Of a stretch of 64,000 nt of DNA, positions 1 through 8,204 are shown in pieces; position 1 is the stretch's first letter, and each line of letters starts with the position of its first letter. The notes beneath the pieces are model-generated. The model worked only from the letters and a program-made list of their open reading frames with translations. It was not told the DNA's origin and did no database searches. The stretch comes from Euryhalocaulis sp050486445. Lineage in GTDB: Bacteria; Pseudomonadota; Alphaproteobacteria; Caulobacterales; Maricaulaceae. The stretch lies in assembly GCA_050486445.1 (NCBI GenBank), contig JBJHDH010000002.1, positions 1 through 64,000 on the forward strand, given 5' to 3'. The translations under genes and the position numbers were made by a program.

Positions 1-188
1 AGAGCGGCCTGGCCTATGGCTATGGCGGTCTGGCGCTGGGCGTGCCGCTGACCTTTATCGACTCCGCCTATGGCGACTGGTCGCTGGATTTCGGCCTCAC
101 CTACTACATCACCAGCGCCTCGGCGATCCCGGGTAATCCCGACAAAAGCTTCCTGACCAGCTCGGTCGGCATCAGCGTCGGCTTCTAG
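1..188 (+). CDS. C-terminal end of an outer-membrane beta-barrel protein (partial)
   Basis: The window opens inside a gene whose last 61 codons are visible, ending with TAG at 186-188. The residues alternate polar and hydrophobic, with many Gly, Tyr and Trp. The protein ends in Val-Gly-Phe; a terminal Phe is the usual C-terminal signal for barrel insertion into the outer membrane. It lies 68 bases upstream of urtA on the same strand, so it may be cotranscribed and could be an outer-membrane entry route for urea or amides, but that is inference. The family cannot be named from this fragment. Confidence 0.6.
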   Translation, partial: SGLAYGYGGLALGVPLTFIDSAYGDWSLDFGLTYYITSASAIPGNPDKSFLTSSVGISVGF

Positions 189-256
189 GGCGGCGCGAGC
201 CAGCGGGCGCAACTACGGAAGACTACAGAAAGGCGAACAGGCGAAAGGCGAATGGA

Positions 257-1546
257 ATGAAAGCACTGAAACATCTTCTTGTGGGCTGCACGGCGCTGAT
301 GGCGGCGTCCGCGGCCCACGCCCAGAGCGGGGAGCCGATCAAGGTCGGCGTCCTGCACTCCCTGTCCGGCACGATGGCGATCAGCGAAACCACGCTGAAG
401 GACGTCATGCTGATGCTGGTCGAACAGCAGAATGCGAAAGGCGGCCTGCTCGGCCGCCCATTGGAAGCCGTGGTGGTGGACATCGCCTCCGACTGGCCGT
501 TCGCCGCCGAAAAGGCGCGCGAGCTTCTGGTCGTGGATCAGGTGGACGCGGTGTTTGGTTGCTGGACCTCGGTGTGCCGCAAGTCGGTGCTGCCGGTGTT
601 CGAGGAGCTGAACGGTCTGCTTTTCTACCCGGTTCAATATGAAGGCGAGGAAAGCCAGCGCAACGTGTTCTACACGGGCGCCGCGCCGAACCAGCAGGCC
701 ATCCCCGCCGTCGAGTATCTGATGGAAGAGGAAGGCGTGGAACGCTGGGTGCTGGCCGGCACCGACTATGTCTATCCGCAAACCACCAACAAGATTCTGG
801 AGCAGTTCCTGCTGGATCATGGCGTGGCGGCGGAAGACATCATTATCAACTACACGCCGTTCGGTCATTCCGACTGGCAGACCATCGTCGCGGAAATCCG
901 CGCCTTCGGTTCGGCCGGAAAGAAGACGGCGGTGGTCTCCACCATCAATGGCGACGCCAATGTCCCGTTCTATCGCGAACTGGGCAATCAGGGCATCGCC
1001 GCCACCGACATTCCCGTGGTGGCGTTCTCGGTCGGCGAGGAGGAGCTGGCGGGTCTGGATACGACGCCGCTGGTCGGCCATCTGGCGGCCTGGAACTATT
1101 TCATGTCGGTCGAGACACCGGAAAACGCGGCCTTCATCGAAGCCTGGCATGACTTCATCGGCTCGACCTCGCGCGTCACCAACGACCCGATGGAAGCCCA
1201 TTATATCGGCTTCAATATGTGGGCCGCGGCGGTCGAGGCGGCCGGGACAACCGATCCCGACGCCATCATCGACGCCATTATCGGCGTCGAGGTGCCAAAC
1301 CTGACCGGCGGCACGGCGGTCATGCTGCCCAACCACCATATCACCAAGCCTGTGCTGATCGGCGAAATCCGCGCCGACGGCCAGTTCGATGTGGTCTGGG
1401 AGACCGACGATCTTGTGCCAGGCGAGGCGTGGTCGAAATACCTGCCGGAGTCCCGCGATCTGATCGGCGATTGGACCGACCCGATCAATTGCGGAAACTA
1501 CAACACCGTCACCCAGGTCTGTCTGGGGTCGGCAGCGACCCAGTAG
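257..1546 (+). CDS. urtA: Urea ABC transporter, periplasmic substrate-binding protein UrtA
   Basis: 429 residues with a Sec signal peptide (MKALKHLL... cleaved after AHAQ near residue 23). The mature protein begins with the IKVGVLHSLSGTMAISE motif typical of UrtA and related branched-chain amino-acid/amide binding proteins. The FYPVQYEGEESQRNVFYTGA stretch is characteristic of UrtA. It should capture urea in the periplasm and pass it to UrtB/UrtC. It is the first gene of the complete urtABCDE set that follows. No urease genes are in this window. A GC-rich hairpin directly downstream probably lets this high-abundance binding protein be made in excess of the membrane parts. Assignment is strong, helped by the context. 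Confidence 0.95.
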   Translation: MKALKHLLVGCTALMAASAAHAQSGEPIKVGVLHSLSGTMAISETTLKDVMLMLVEQQNAKGGLLGRPLEAVVVDIASDWPFAAEKARELLVVDQVDAVFGCWTSVCRKSVLPVFEELNGLLFYPVQYEGEESQRNVFYTGAAPNQQAIPAVEYLMEEEGVERWVLAGTDYVYPQTTNKILEQFLLDHGVAAEDIIINYTPFGHSDWQTIVAEIRAFGSAGKKTAVVSTINGDANVPFYRELGNQGIAATDIPVVAFSVGEEELAGLDTTPLVGHLAAWNYFMSVETPENAAFIEAWHDFIGSTSRVTNDPMEAHYIGFNMWAAAVEAAGTTDPDAIIDAIIGVEVPNLTGGTAVMLPNHHITKPVLIGEIRADGQFDVVWETDDLVPGEAWSKYLPESRDLIGDWTDPINCGNYNTVTQVCLGSAATQ

Positions 1547-1585
1547 GGCCAGGGACAGGGAAGTCATCCTCTTCCCGCAACGTGT

Positions 1586-1615
1586 GGCCAGGCGCGTGTT
1601 TCCCCGCGCCTGGCC
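1586..1615 (+). terminator. Strong hairpin between urtA and urtB (attenuator or mRNA-stabilising stem)
   Basis: An 11-bp perfect stem (GGCCAGGCGCG at 1586-1596 pairing with CGCGCCTGGCC at 1605-1615) encloses an 8-base loop, 40 bases after the urtA stop and 66 bases before the urtB start. No T-run follows, so complete termination is not expected. In transporter operons such a stem often protects the 3' end of the binding-protein mRNA or partly terminates transcription. Confidence 0.6.
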
Positions 1616-1681
1616 AATTCGCCTCCCTCGCGCCCGCGCGCGGTGGTTTCCATCACAAGCCATACTGACAATCGAGCAGGC

Positions 1682-3439
1682 ATGATGCGCCTTCTTCGTA
1701 CCCTCTGTTTCGCCGCGGCGCTGGGCCTTGCCGTGGTGCCGGCCATCGCTCAGGAGCAAGAGACGGCGCTGGATGGCGCGCCGCGGGCCGATCCGGATTT
1801 GGTAGCGGACACCGCTATCGAAGACGGTGAAGCGTTCGCTTCAGCCGACGATGCGCCCGCGACAGACATCTTCGTAACGGGCGACTATGACTTCGAGGAT
1901 GTCCTGACTGCCTTCGATGGCGGAGGCTTCGCCGAGACCGAAACTTTCCTGCAACGCATCGCCAATACAGGCGATGAGCGCGCGCTGGCCGTGGTCGATG
2001 CGCTGGAGGCTGGCAATCTCTATATCCGCCGCGCCGATGGCGCAGTCTGGATCGCCGAACCGGGCGAAGAGCGCGGCATGCTGAATCTGGTCGACCCCCT
2101 GACCGGCGATGAGGCGGATGAGGCCGTGGCCGCCGCCGATTTCGCCCAGGTCCGGGTGAACAACCGCGTCCGCCGCGCCCTGCAAGCAGCACGCGGTTCG
2201 CTGACACTGCTGTCCGACAATCCCTCCGTCCGCGCGCGCGCGGCGGATTCGGTGTTCCGCTCGCGCGACGCCTCGGCGCTGGACATGGTGCGCCAGGCCA
2301 TCGCGGAAGAGGAGAACAGCGGCATCCTGAAAAAATTGCGCGAGGCCGAAGCCGCTATCGTGCTGGATCAGGCCAGCGACGGCGAAGCGGCCATGATCGC
2401 CGCCGTCGAAATCGTGGTGGGACGCGGCAATCGCGATGCGCTCAGCCTTCTGAATCGCACCGCCTCCCGGTCCGAAGGCGCGGTGCGCACAGCGGCCCTG
2501 GCCGGGGTTCTGACGCTGGAGCACCGGCTGGAGCGTCTGGGGGTCGTGCAGAACCTCTGGTACGGGGTGTCGTTGGGCACGGTCCTGTTGCTGGCGGCGG
2601 CGGGGCTGGCCATCACGTTCGGCGTGATGGGCGTCATCAATATGGCGCATGGCGAACTGGTGATGCTGGGCGCCTACACCACATTTGTGGTGCAGAGCCT
2701 GTTTGTCGCCTTTGCACCCGGTGCGCTGGATTACGCCCTGCTGGCCGCCGTTCCGGCCGCCTTTCTGGTTTCCGGCGGTATGGGCGTGGCTATGGAACGC
2801 GGGATCATCCGCTTCCTCTATGGCCGGCCGCTGGAGACGCTGCTGGCGACCTGGGGCGTCAGCCTGATCCTGCAACAGACGGTGCGCAGCATTTTCGGCT
2901 CGTCCAATGTGCGGGTCTCCACGCCGTCATGGATGACCGGCACGGTGGAGGTGGTTCCGGGACTGGACCTGACGCTGAACCGTATCGCCATCGCCGTGTT
3001 CACGCTGATCGTGTTCCTGGGCATGTTGCTGGTGATCCGCAAGACCTCGTTCGGCCTGCGGATGCGCGCGGTTACACAGAACCGGCGCATGGCGGGCAAT
3101 GTCGGCATCCGCTCTGGCTGGGTGGACGCCATGACCTTCGGCCTGGGCGCCGGAGTGGCCGGCATGGCGGGCGTGGCGATTAGCCAGATCGACAATGTCA
3201 GCCCCAATCTCGGCCAGTCCTACATCATCGATTCCTTCCTGGTCGTCGTGTTCGGCGGGGTGGGCAGCCTGTGGGGCGCGTTTGTCGGCGCGCTCAGCCT
3301 TGGCGTCGTCAACAAATTCATGGAGCCGATGATCGGCGCCGTGCTGGCCAAGATCCTGATCCTGGTCGCGGTGATCCTGTTCATCCAGTGGCGTCCGCGC
3401 GGCCTGTTCGCGCTGCGTGGCCGCGCCGTGGAAGCGTAA
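1682..3439 (+). CDS. urtB: Urea ABC transporter permease UrtB with long periplasmic N-terminal domain
   Basis: 585 residues from the ATG at 1682. This start places a clean signal peptide (MMRLLRTLCFAAALGLAVVP, cleavage near AIAQ) at the N-terminus; an in-frame GTG at 1643 would bury it. Residues about 25-290 form an acidic, helix-rich periplasmic domain with HEAT/TPR-like spacing. From about residue 295 it becomes a LivH-type permease with some eight to ten membrane helices, including the AAAGLAITFGVMGVINMAHG motif and a VFGGVGSLWGAFVGA motif near the end. With UrtC it forms the membrane channel. The extended N-terminus is known in UrtB proteins but is absent from LivH. Confidence 0.93.
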   Translation: MMRLLRTLCFAAALGLAVVPAIAQEQETALDGAPRADPDLVADTAIEDGEAFASADDAPATDIFVTGDYDFEDVLTAFDGGGFAETETFLQRIANTGDERALAVVDALEAGNLYIRRADGAVWIAEPGEERGMLNLVDPLTGDEADEAVAAADFAQVRVNNRVRRALQAARGSLTLLSDNPSVRARAADSVFRSRDASALDMVRQAIAEEENSGILKKLREAEAAIVLDQASDGEAAMIAAVEIVVGRGNRDALSLLNRTASRSEGAVRTAALAGVLTLEHRLERLGVVQNLWYGVSLGTVLLLAAAGLAITFGVMGVINMAHGELVMLGAYTTFVVQSLFVAFAPGALDYALLAAVPAAFLVSGGMGVAMERGIIRFLYGRPLETLLATWGVSLILQQTVRSIFGSSNVRVSTPSWMTGTVEVVPGLDLTLNRIAIAVFTLIVFLGMLLVIRKTSFGLRMRAVTQNRRMAGNVGIRSGWVDAMTFGLGAGVAGMAGVAISQIDNVSPNLGQSYIIDSFLVVVFGGVGSLWGAFVGALSLGVVNKFMEPMIGAVLAKILILVAVILFIQWRPRGLFALRGRAVEA

Positions 3440-3451
3440 GGAGGAGATGGG

Positions 3452-4654
3452 ATGAGCGGGCCTGTCTATCGCGGCTTTCTGTTCCGGGATCGCGCAGGAA
3501 TCATCTTCATGGCGGCGCTGGTGGCGCTGGCGGTTCTGGTGCCGGTGCTGAACCTGGCCGTGCCGCCGGAATCGGCCTTTCACGTGCCGACCTACGCGGT
3601 CAGCCTGATGGGCAAATATCTCACCTACGCCATGCTGGCGGTCGCGGTGGACCTGATCTGGGGCTATTGCGGCATACTCAGCCTAGGCCACGGGGCCTTC
3701 TTCGCCATTGGCGGCTACGCCATGGGGATGCATCTGATGCGCGAGATCGGGCCGCGCGGCGTCTATGGCAATCCCGATCTGCCGGACTTCATGGTGTTCC
3801 TGAACTGGCGCGAATTGCCCTGGTACTGGCAGGGTTCGGACTCCTTCCTTTTCACCCTTTTGCTAGTGATGGCCGCGCCTGGAATCCTGGCCTTCGTGTT
3901 CGGCTGGCTGGCGTTCCGTTCGCGCGTTACCGGCGTGTATTTTTCGATCATCACCCAGGCGTTGACCTATGCGCTTATGCTCGCCTTCTTCCGCAACGAC
4001 ATGGGCTTTGGCGGCAATAACGGCCTGACCGATTTTCGGGACGTGCTGGGTTTCAGGCTGTCGGCGCAGACCACGCGCGTCACGCTGTTCGTACTGAGCG
4101 CGCTGTTCCTGCTGGGCGCGTTCATCCTGTGCCGCTGGATCACCGAATCGAAATTCGGCCGGGTTCTGGTTGGCGTGCGCGACGCCGAGAGCCGCACGCG
4201 CTTTCTCGGCTATCGGGTGGAGCACTATAAACTGCTTGTATTCACCCTGTCGGCGATGATCGCAGGGATCGCCGGCGCGCTCTATGTGCCGCAGGTCGGC
4301 ATCATCAATCCGCGCGAGTTCTCGCCCGCCAATTCCATTGAGATCGTGATCTGGGCGGCGCTGGGCGGCCGCGGCACGCTGTGGGGCGCGGCGCTGGGCG
4401 CGGTTCTGGTCAATTTCACCAAATCCTATTTCGCCGGCGCGGCGCCGGAATTCTGGCTGTTCATCCTGGGCGGGCTGTTCATCTTCGTGACGTTGTTCAT
4501 GCCGCGCGGCGTGGCTGGCGTGCTGACCGGGCGCGGCCTGGGCGACAGCGCGCTGGCCAGACAATTGAGCGAAAGGCTGAAGGGGGCGATGCTGAAATCG
4601 CGGCCGGGACCGACCGACCCAGTCAATCCGGCAAAGACGGAGACGGTGCGATGA
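3452..4654 (+). CDS. urtC: Urea ABC transporter permease UrtC
   Basis: 400 residues, LivM-type permease with about ten membrane helices and the loop motif DLIWGYCGILSLGHGAFFA near residue 65. A later GGRGTLWGAALGAVLVN motif is the conserved coupling region of this family. The second half of the urea channel. A strong Shine-Dalgarno (AAGGAGG, 3438-3444) precedes the ATG by 7 bases and overlaps the urtB stop. Its stop overlaps the urtD start by 4 bases, so the two are translationally coupled. The last 40 residues are a charged cytoplasmic tail. Confidence 0.94.
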   Translation: MSGPVYRGFLFRDRAGIIFMAALVALAVLVPVLNLAVPPESAFHVPTYAVSLMGKYLTYAMLAVAVDLIWGYCGILSLGHGAFFAIGGYAMGMHLMREIGPRGVYGNPDLPDFMVFLNWRELPWYWQGSDSFLFTLLLVMAAPGILAFVFGWLAFRSRVTGVYFSIITQALTYALMLAFFRNDMGFGGNNGLTDFRDVLGFRLSAQTTRVTLFVLSALFLLGAFILCRWITESKFGRVLVGVRDAESRTRFLGYRVEHYKLLVFTLSAMIAGIAGALYVPQVGIINPREFSPANSIEIVIWAALGGRGTLWGAALGAVLVNFTKSYFAGAAPEFWLFILGGLFIFVTLFMPRGVAGVLTGRGLGDSALARQLSERLKGAMLKSRPGPTDPVNPAKTETVR

Positions 4655-5424
4655 TCCCGCCGCCGGCGCTGCCGGGTCAGCGCCCCAACCCGCCGGCGCT
4701 CTATCTCAGCGGCGTCACCGTCACCTTTGACGGCTTCCGCGCCCTGAACGAGCTGAGCCTGATCGTCGAGCGCGGCGAGCTGCGCGCGATCATCGGGCCG
4801 AACGGCGCCGGCAAGACCACGATGATGGACGTCATCACCGGCAAGACACGTCCCGACAAGGGCGAGGTCTTCCTGCGCCACGATATCGACCTGACGAAAA
4901 AGGACGAGGCCGAGATCGCCAATCTGGGCATCGGACGAAAATTCCAGAAGCCCAGCGTCTTCGAGAGCCATACCGTCTGGCACAATCTGGAACTGGCGCG
5001 AAAGGCGCCGCGCGGACCGCTGGCCACGCTGCTGGCCCGGCGCACGGCGGAGGAAGAGGACCGGATCGACGAGGTGCTGAACACAATCGGGCTGACTGGC
5101 CGCCGCGACTGGCTGGCCGGCAATCTCAGCCACGGCCAGAAACAGTGGCTGGAGATCGGCATGCTGCTGATGCAGGATCCGGACGTGCTGCTGGTCGACG
5201 AGCCGGCCGCCGGCATGACCGACGCCGAGACCGAACAGACCGCGCGCCTGCTGAAAGAGATCGCCGGACAGCGCTCCGTCGTGGTGGTGGAACACGATAT
5301 GGCGTTCGTGGAGTCGCTGGCCTCGCGCGTCACGGTTCTGCACGAAGGCTCGGTGATCGCCGAGGGCGCAATGGCCGAGGTGCGCGAGGATCCGCATGTC
5401 ATCGAAGTCTATCTGGGGCGGTGA
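4651..5424 (+). CDS. urtD: Urea ABC transporter ATP-binding protein UrtD
   Basis: 257 residues, LivG-type ATPase. Walker A GPNGAGKTT is near residue 50, the signature region reads NLSHGQKQWLEIGMLL, and Walker B is VLLVDEPAAGMT, followed by the switch His in VVEHDM. HGQKQ in place of LSGGQ is normal for UrtD. The ATG at 4651 overlaps the urtC TGA (ATGA) and is preferred over longer in-frame readings that would run into urtC. It powers urea import together with UrtE. Confidence 0.95.
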   Translation: MIPPPALPGQRPNPPALYLSGVTVTFDGFRALNELSLIVERGELRAIIGPNGAGKTTMMDVITGKTRPDKGEVFLRHDIDLTKKDEAEIANLGIGRKFQKPSVFESHTVWHNLELARKAPRGPLATLLARRTAEEEDRIDEVLNTIGLTGRRDWLAGNLSHGQKQWLEIGMLLMQDPDVLLVDEPAAGMTDAETEQTARLLKEIAGQRSVVVVEHDMAFVESLASRVTVLHEGSVIAEGAMAEVREDPHVIEVYLGR

Positions 5425-5426
5425 GG

Positions 5427-6122
5427 ATGCTTCAGGCGCGGGATATTCAGGTCCATTACGGCTCCAGCCAGGCGCTGCGCGGCGTATCGCTGACCGCACA
5501 GCCGGGGCAGGTGACCTGCGTGATGGGACGCAACGGGGTCGGCAAGACCAGTCTGATGCGCGCCATTGTGGGTCAGGTTCCGGTTTCCGGCGGGCGGGTG
5601 GAGATGGAGGGCGCCGATATCACGCGCGCCCCGGCCCATCGCCGCGCCGCCATGGGGATCGCCTATGTGCCGCAGGGCCGGGAAATCTTCCCGCTGCTGA
5701 CAGTGGAGGAAAATCTGCGCTGCGGCTTCGCCGCCCTTCCGCCCGATCAGCGGCGGATCGACGAGGAGATTTTCACCCTTTTCCCGGTGCTCAAAACCAT
5801 GCTGCGCCGGCGCGGCGGCGATCTGTCCGGCGGGCAACAGCAGCAACTGGCCATCGCCCGGGCGCTGGTGATGCAGCCGAAATTGCTGGTTCTGGACGAA
5901 CCGACCGAAGGCATTCAACCCAGCATCATCAAGGATATCGGCCGCGTCATTAGTCTGTTACGGGAGCGCGGTGGCATGGCGATCCTGCTGGTGGAGCAGT
6001 ATTTCGAATTCGCGCGCGATCTCGCGGATTCTTTCGTCGTCATGGACCGGGGCGATATTGTCCTGTCAGGATCCAGGGCCGAAATGATCGAGGACGATGT
6101 CCGCCAATTTCTCACTGTCTGA
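5427..6122 (+). CDS. urtE: Urea ABC transporter ATP-binding protein UrtE
   Basis: 231 residues, LivF-type ATPase. Walker A GRNGVGKTS near residue 36, signature LSGGQQQQLAIARAL, Walker B LLVLDEPTEGIQPSII and the switch His-equivalent region LLVEQYFEFA are all visible. It starts 2 bases after the urtD stop, with GTGAGG before the ATG serving as ribosome-binding site. It is the last gene of the urt operon; 320 bases without a gene follow. Confidence 0.94.
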   Translation: MLQARDIQVHYGSSQALRGVSLTAQPGQVTCVMGRNGVGKTSLMRAIVGQVPVSGGRVEMEGADITRAPAHRRAAMGIAYVPQGREIFPLLTVEENLRCGFAALPPDQRRIDEEIFTLFPVLKTMLRRRGGDLSGGQQQQLAIARALVMQPKLLVLDEPTEGIQPSIIKDIGRVISLLRERGGMAILLVEQYFEFARDLADSFVVMDRGDIVLSGSRAEMIEDDVRQFLTV

Positions 6123-6442
6123 GGAGGCGCTACAGCCTGCCACCCGGCAGCCCCTGCCTACAGCCTGCGTCTGCGGCGGCCTCCCTTGTGTACGGCTTGC
6201 TCAAAATCGTCCTGTTGCACGAAGTCGCGGATTCAGGCCAATGAGCGCGGCTGCGCGGCCTGTTTCCGCCGGCCGCGTCGCGCCATTTTCCTGAATTCCA
6301 TGCGGAAAACTTCTGCCTGCGCCTGACAGGAGAGCGGGCATGACGGGGGCTCCTCGCTCCTCTATGGTCGCGCGCCCGGACCTTGACGCCCGGGATCAAC
6401 CCGCCTCGCCTCTGGCGCCGGCGGTTCTGTCAGGGAGGATTC
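6123..6442. other. Gene-free stretch after urtE, with a possible terminator stem
   Basis: No convincing gene in these 320 bases. A 7-bp stem (CGCGGCC at 6254-6260 with GGCCGCG at 6271-6277, 10-base loop) is followed by a short T-rich stretch (ATTTTC) and may end the urt transcript. An 11-base direct repeat CTACAGCCTGC occurs twice near 6130 and 6160. The right end holds the Shine-Dalgarno (GGGAGG) of the next gene. Confidence 0.45.
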
Positions 6443-6979
6443 ATGCCCACGCCCCGTATGCCGCGCCACATCCGCGCCGGCGCCCGCTTCGCCGCTCTCG
6501 CCCTTGCTGGCGTTTTTATGACCGCGCCCGGCGCCATCGCCCAGGATATCGGGGTGGATGGTTGGACCGTGAGTTGCGCCGGTGAAGACGCCGCACGCGC
6601 CTGCGCCGCGCAGCAAACTGTATATGTTCTCGAAAACGGGGTCACCCAGCGTCTGCTTACCATCCTGATCCAGCCGGATGGAGAAGGCGGCGAGGGCCTG
6701 CTTCTGGCGCTGCCGCACGACGTGTTGTTCACTGCCGGTATTCAGGTTTCGGTGGATGCAGGGACTGCCACGCTTGTTCCGGTGCAGACCAGCGACCCCG
6801 CCGGCGCCTATGCCATTACACCGTTGCGGGATCCGCTGCTCAGCGCGATGCGCGGCGGAATCGAGCTGGAAATCACCTTCACGACGGTTGAGCGCCATAC
6901 ATTAACGGTGCCGGTGTCACTGGAGGGCTTTACTGCCGCTTTTGACAACCGGCGGCTGGGCAATCCCACCCAACAATAA
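6443..6979 (+). CDS. IalB-family (invasion-associated locus B) secreted protein
   Basis: 178 residues starting at the ATG preceded by GGGAGG. A signal peptide (basic start, then hydrophobic FAALALAGVFMTAPG, cleavage near AIAQ at about residue 34) is followed by the family pattern GWTVSCAGEDAARACAA, in which a Trp-x-x-x-Cys and a second Cys probably form a disulfide. Then come beta-rich repeats ending in a VPVSLEGFTAAF motif typical of the C-terminus. IalB-like proteins are widespread periplasmic proteins of alphaproteobacteria, mostly unrelated to invasion; the molecular role is unknown. It stands alone between urt and the fix genes. Confidence 0.8.
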   Translation: MPTPRMPRHIRAGARFAALALAGVFMTAPGAIAQDIGVDGWTVSCAGEDAARACAAQQTVYVLENGVTQRLLTILIQPDGEGGEGLLLALPHDVLFTAGIQVSVDAGTATLVPVQTSDPAGAYAITPLRDPLLSAMRGGIELEITFTTVERHTLTVPVSLEGFTAAFDNRRLGNPTQQ

Positions 6980-7001
6980 CGGCGAAGCCTGTTCCTGGCG
7001 T

Positions 7002-7367
7002 TCAGCGGGTCAGCAGTCCGGCCAGGCCGGCGCTCAGCGCGTCGCCGATCAGCGGCTTGTCCAGGATCGGCGCATCCAGCACCGCCGAGGCCTGACGCAG
7101 GGCCGGCGTGATCCTCCCGGCCAGAAACAGGGCTGGTCCCCACGCCGCCTTGCCCCGCAGCCGGCGCAGCAATTCCGGCCCGGTCATGTCCGGCAGATGA
7201 TGGTCCAGGATAAAGGCGTCCGCCCCGAACCAGTCCGGATCGTCAAGCAAGGATTGGCCGTCGGCATAGGCGGCGACGGAAAAATCCTCCGCTTCCAAGG
7301 CAAAGCGCAGCGAATTGCGTGTCGCCTCGTCTGCCTCGACGACGACAATCTTTCTACCGCCTTTCAT
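7002..7367 (-). CDS. Single-domain response-regulator receiver protein (atypical)
   Basis: 121 residues, a CheY-like fold with no output domain. The acidic pocket is reduced to one Glu-Ala-Asp (residues 11-13). The phosphoacceptor is Asp55 (FILDHHLPD) and the conserved Lys is Lys104 (ILDKPL). The Thr/Ser normally found at the end of strand 4 is replaced by Ala83 (FLAGR), so the phosphorylation switch may be altered. It lies 222 bases downstream of fixJ on the same strand with its own possible control region. It may be a phosphate sink or modulator for FixL/FixJ, comparable in position only to FixT-like inputs; there is no direct evidence. Confidence 0.75.
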   Translation of the reverse strand: MKGGRKIVVVEADEATRNSLRFALEAEDFSVAAYADGQSLLDDPDWFGADAFILDHHLPDMTGPELLRRLRGKAAWGPALFLAGRITPALRQASAVLDAPILDKPLIGDALSAGLAGLLTR

Positions 7368-7407
7368 TTTTCTTGTATCTTTCTTTTGCCGGTCAATGCT
7401 CTTTCAC

Positions 7408-7422
7408 CATGACTCAGTCATG
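7408..7422. promoter_or_regulatory. Perfect 15-bp palindrome upstream of the lone receiver gene
   Basis: CATGACTCAGTCATG is a perfect inverted repeat (7-bp arms, one central base). It lies 41 bases upstream of the receiver start codon at 7367, within a 222-base region lower in GC than its neighbours. The size and symmetry suit a dimeric regulator. It does not match the FixK/FNR box. Confidence 0.4.
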
Positions 7423-7589
7423 CGCCATTCGGATTGACCCAGCGCAAACCGCCCGTTCGCCGCACATGGAAAACCTGCAAAAGACAGCGCGCACCACAAC
7501 ATCGGCGATACGGTAAATCGCCCGAGGCTGTAGATTTGTGAGTGAGCGGTTATGCGAAAAATCGGTTTCCATCTTTTTCGCCCGGCTCT

Positions 7590-8204
7590 TTAGTCGGCGG
7601 GCGTGATTCCGCCGCGCAGGGCCAGACGCACCAGCTCCGCGAAACTGCCGGCCTCCATCTTCGCCATGACATTGGCGCGATAGATTTCCACAGTGCGGGC
7701 GCTGATGCCCAGATCGTGGGCGATCACCTTGTTCGCCTGTCCGGCGACCAGACCCTCCAGCACCTCGCGCTCGCGCGGCGAAAGCCCGGCCAGCCGCTCG
7801 CGCAGGGCGCCATCCATCGCGCCGCCTCCGTCCTCCGTCCCCGTATCGGCGATCCCGGCCCGCACCGCGGCCAGCAGCGCCTCGTCACTGAACGGTTTTT
7901 GCAGAAAGTCGGTGGCCCCAGCCTTCATCGCGGATACCGCGACGGGAACATCGCCATGCCCGGTCATCACGATCACTGGCGCGATAAACCCTCGCTCTTT
8001 CAGCCGGCGCACCAGCGTCACGCCGTCCATTTCCGGCATGCGCACATCGGTCACCACACAGGCGCAATCGGCCGGCATGCCATCCAGAAACGCCTCGGCC
8101 GAACCATAGACCGTCACGCGCCAACCGTCGGAACCCAGCAGAAAGGCGACGGAATCACACACCGCCTCGTCGTCGTCGATGACGCAGACCAGCGCGCCGC
8201 TCAT
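7590..8204 (-). CDS. fixJ: Response regulator FixJ
   Basis: 204 residues. N-terminal receiver with IDDDE (residues 9-13), phosphoacceptor Asp53 (VTDVRMPEMDG), Thr81 (VMTGHGD) and Lys103 (LQKPF). A linker leads to a LuxR/NarL-type helix-turn-helix (LSPREREVLEGLVAG ... ISARTVEIYRANVMAKM, residues about 140-190) with the FixJ-specific wording NKVIAHDLGIS. Phosphorylated FixJ normally activates fixK at low oxygen. Its ATG overlaps the fixL stop by 4 bases, so sensor and regulator are coupled. Confidence 0.93.
   Translation of the reverse strand: MSGALVCVIDDDEAVCDSVAFLLGSDGWRVTVYGSAEAFLDGMPADCACVVTDVRMPEMDGVTLVRRLKERGFIAPVIVMTGHGDVPVAVSAMKAGATDFLQKPFSDEALLAAVRAGIADTGTEDGGGAMDGALRERLAGLSPREREVLEGLVAGQANKVIAHDLGISARTVEIYRANVMAKMEAGSFAELVRLALRGGITPAD

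Noticed and set aside
6383..6399. TTGA...TCAA upstream of the IalB-like gene
   Set aside because: The half-sites are 9 bases apart, not the 6 required for a FixK/FNR box.
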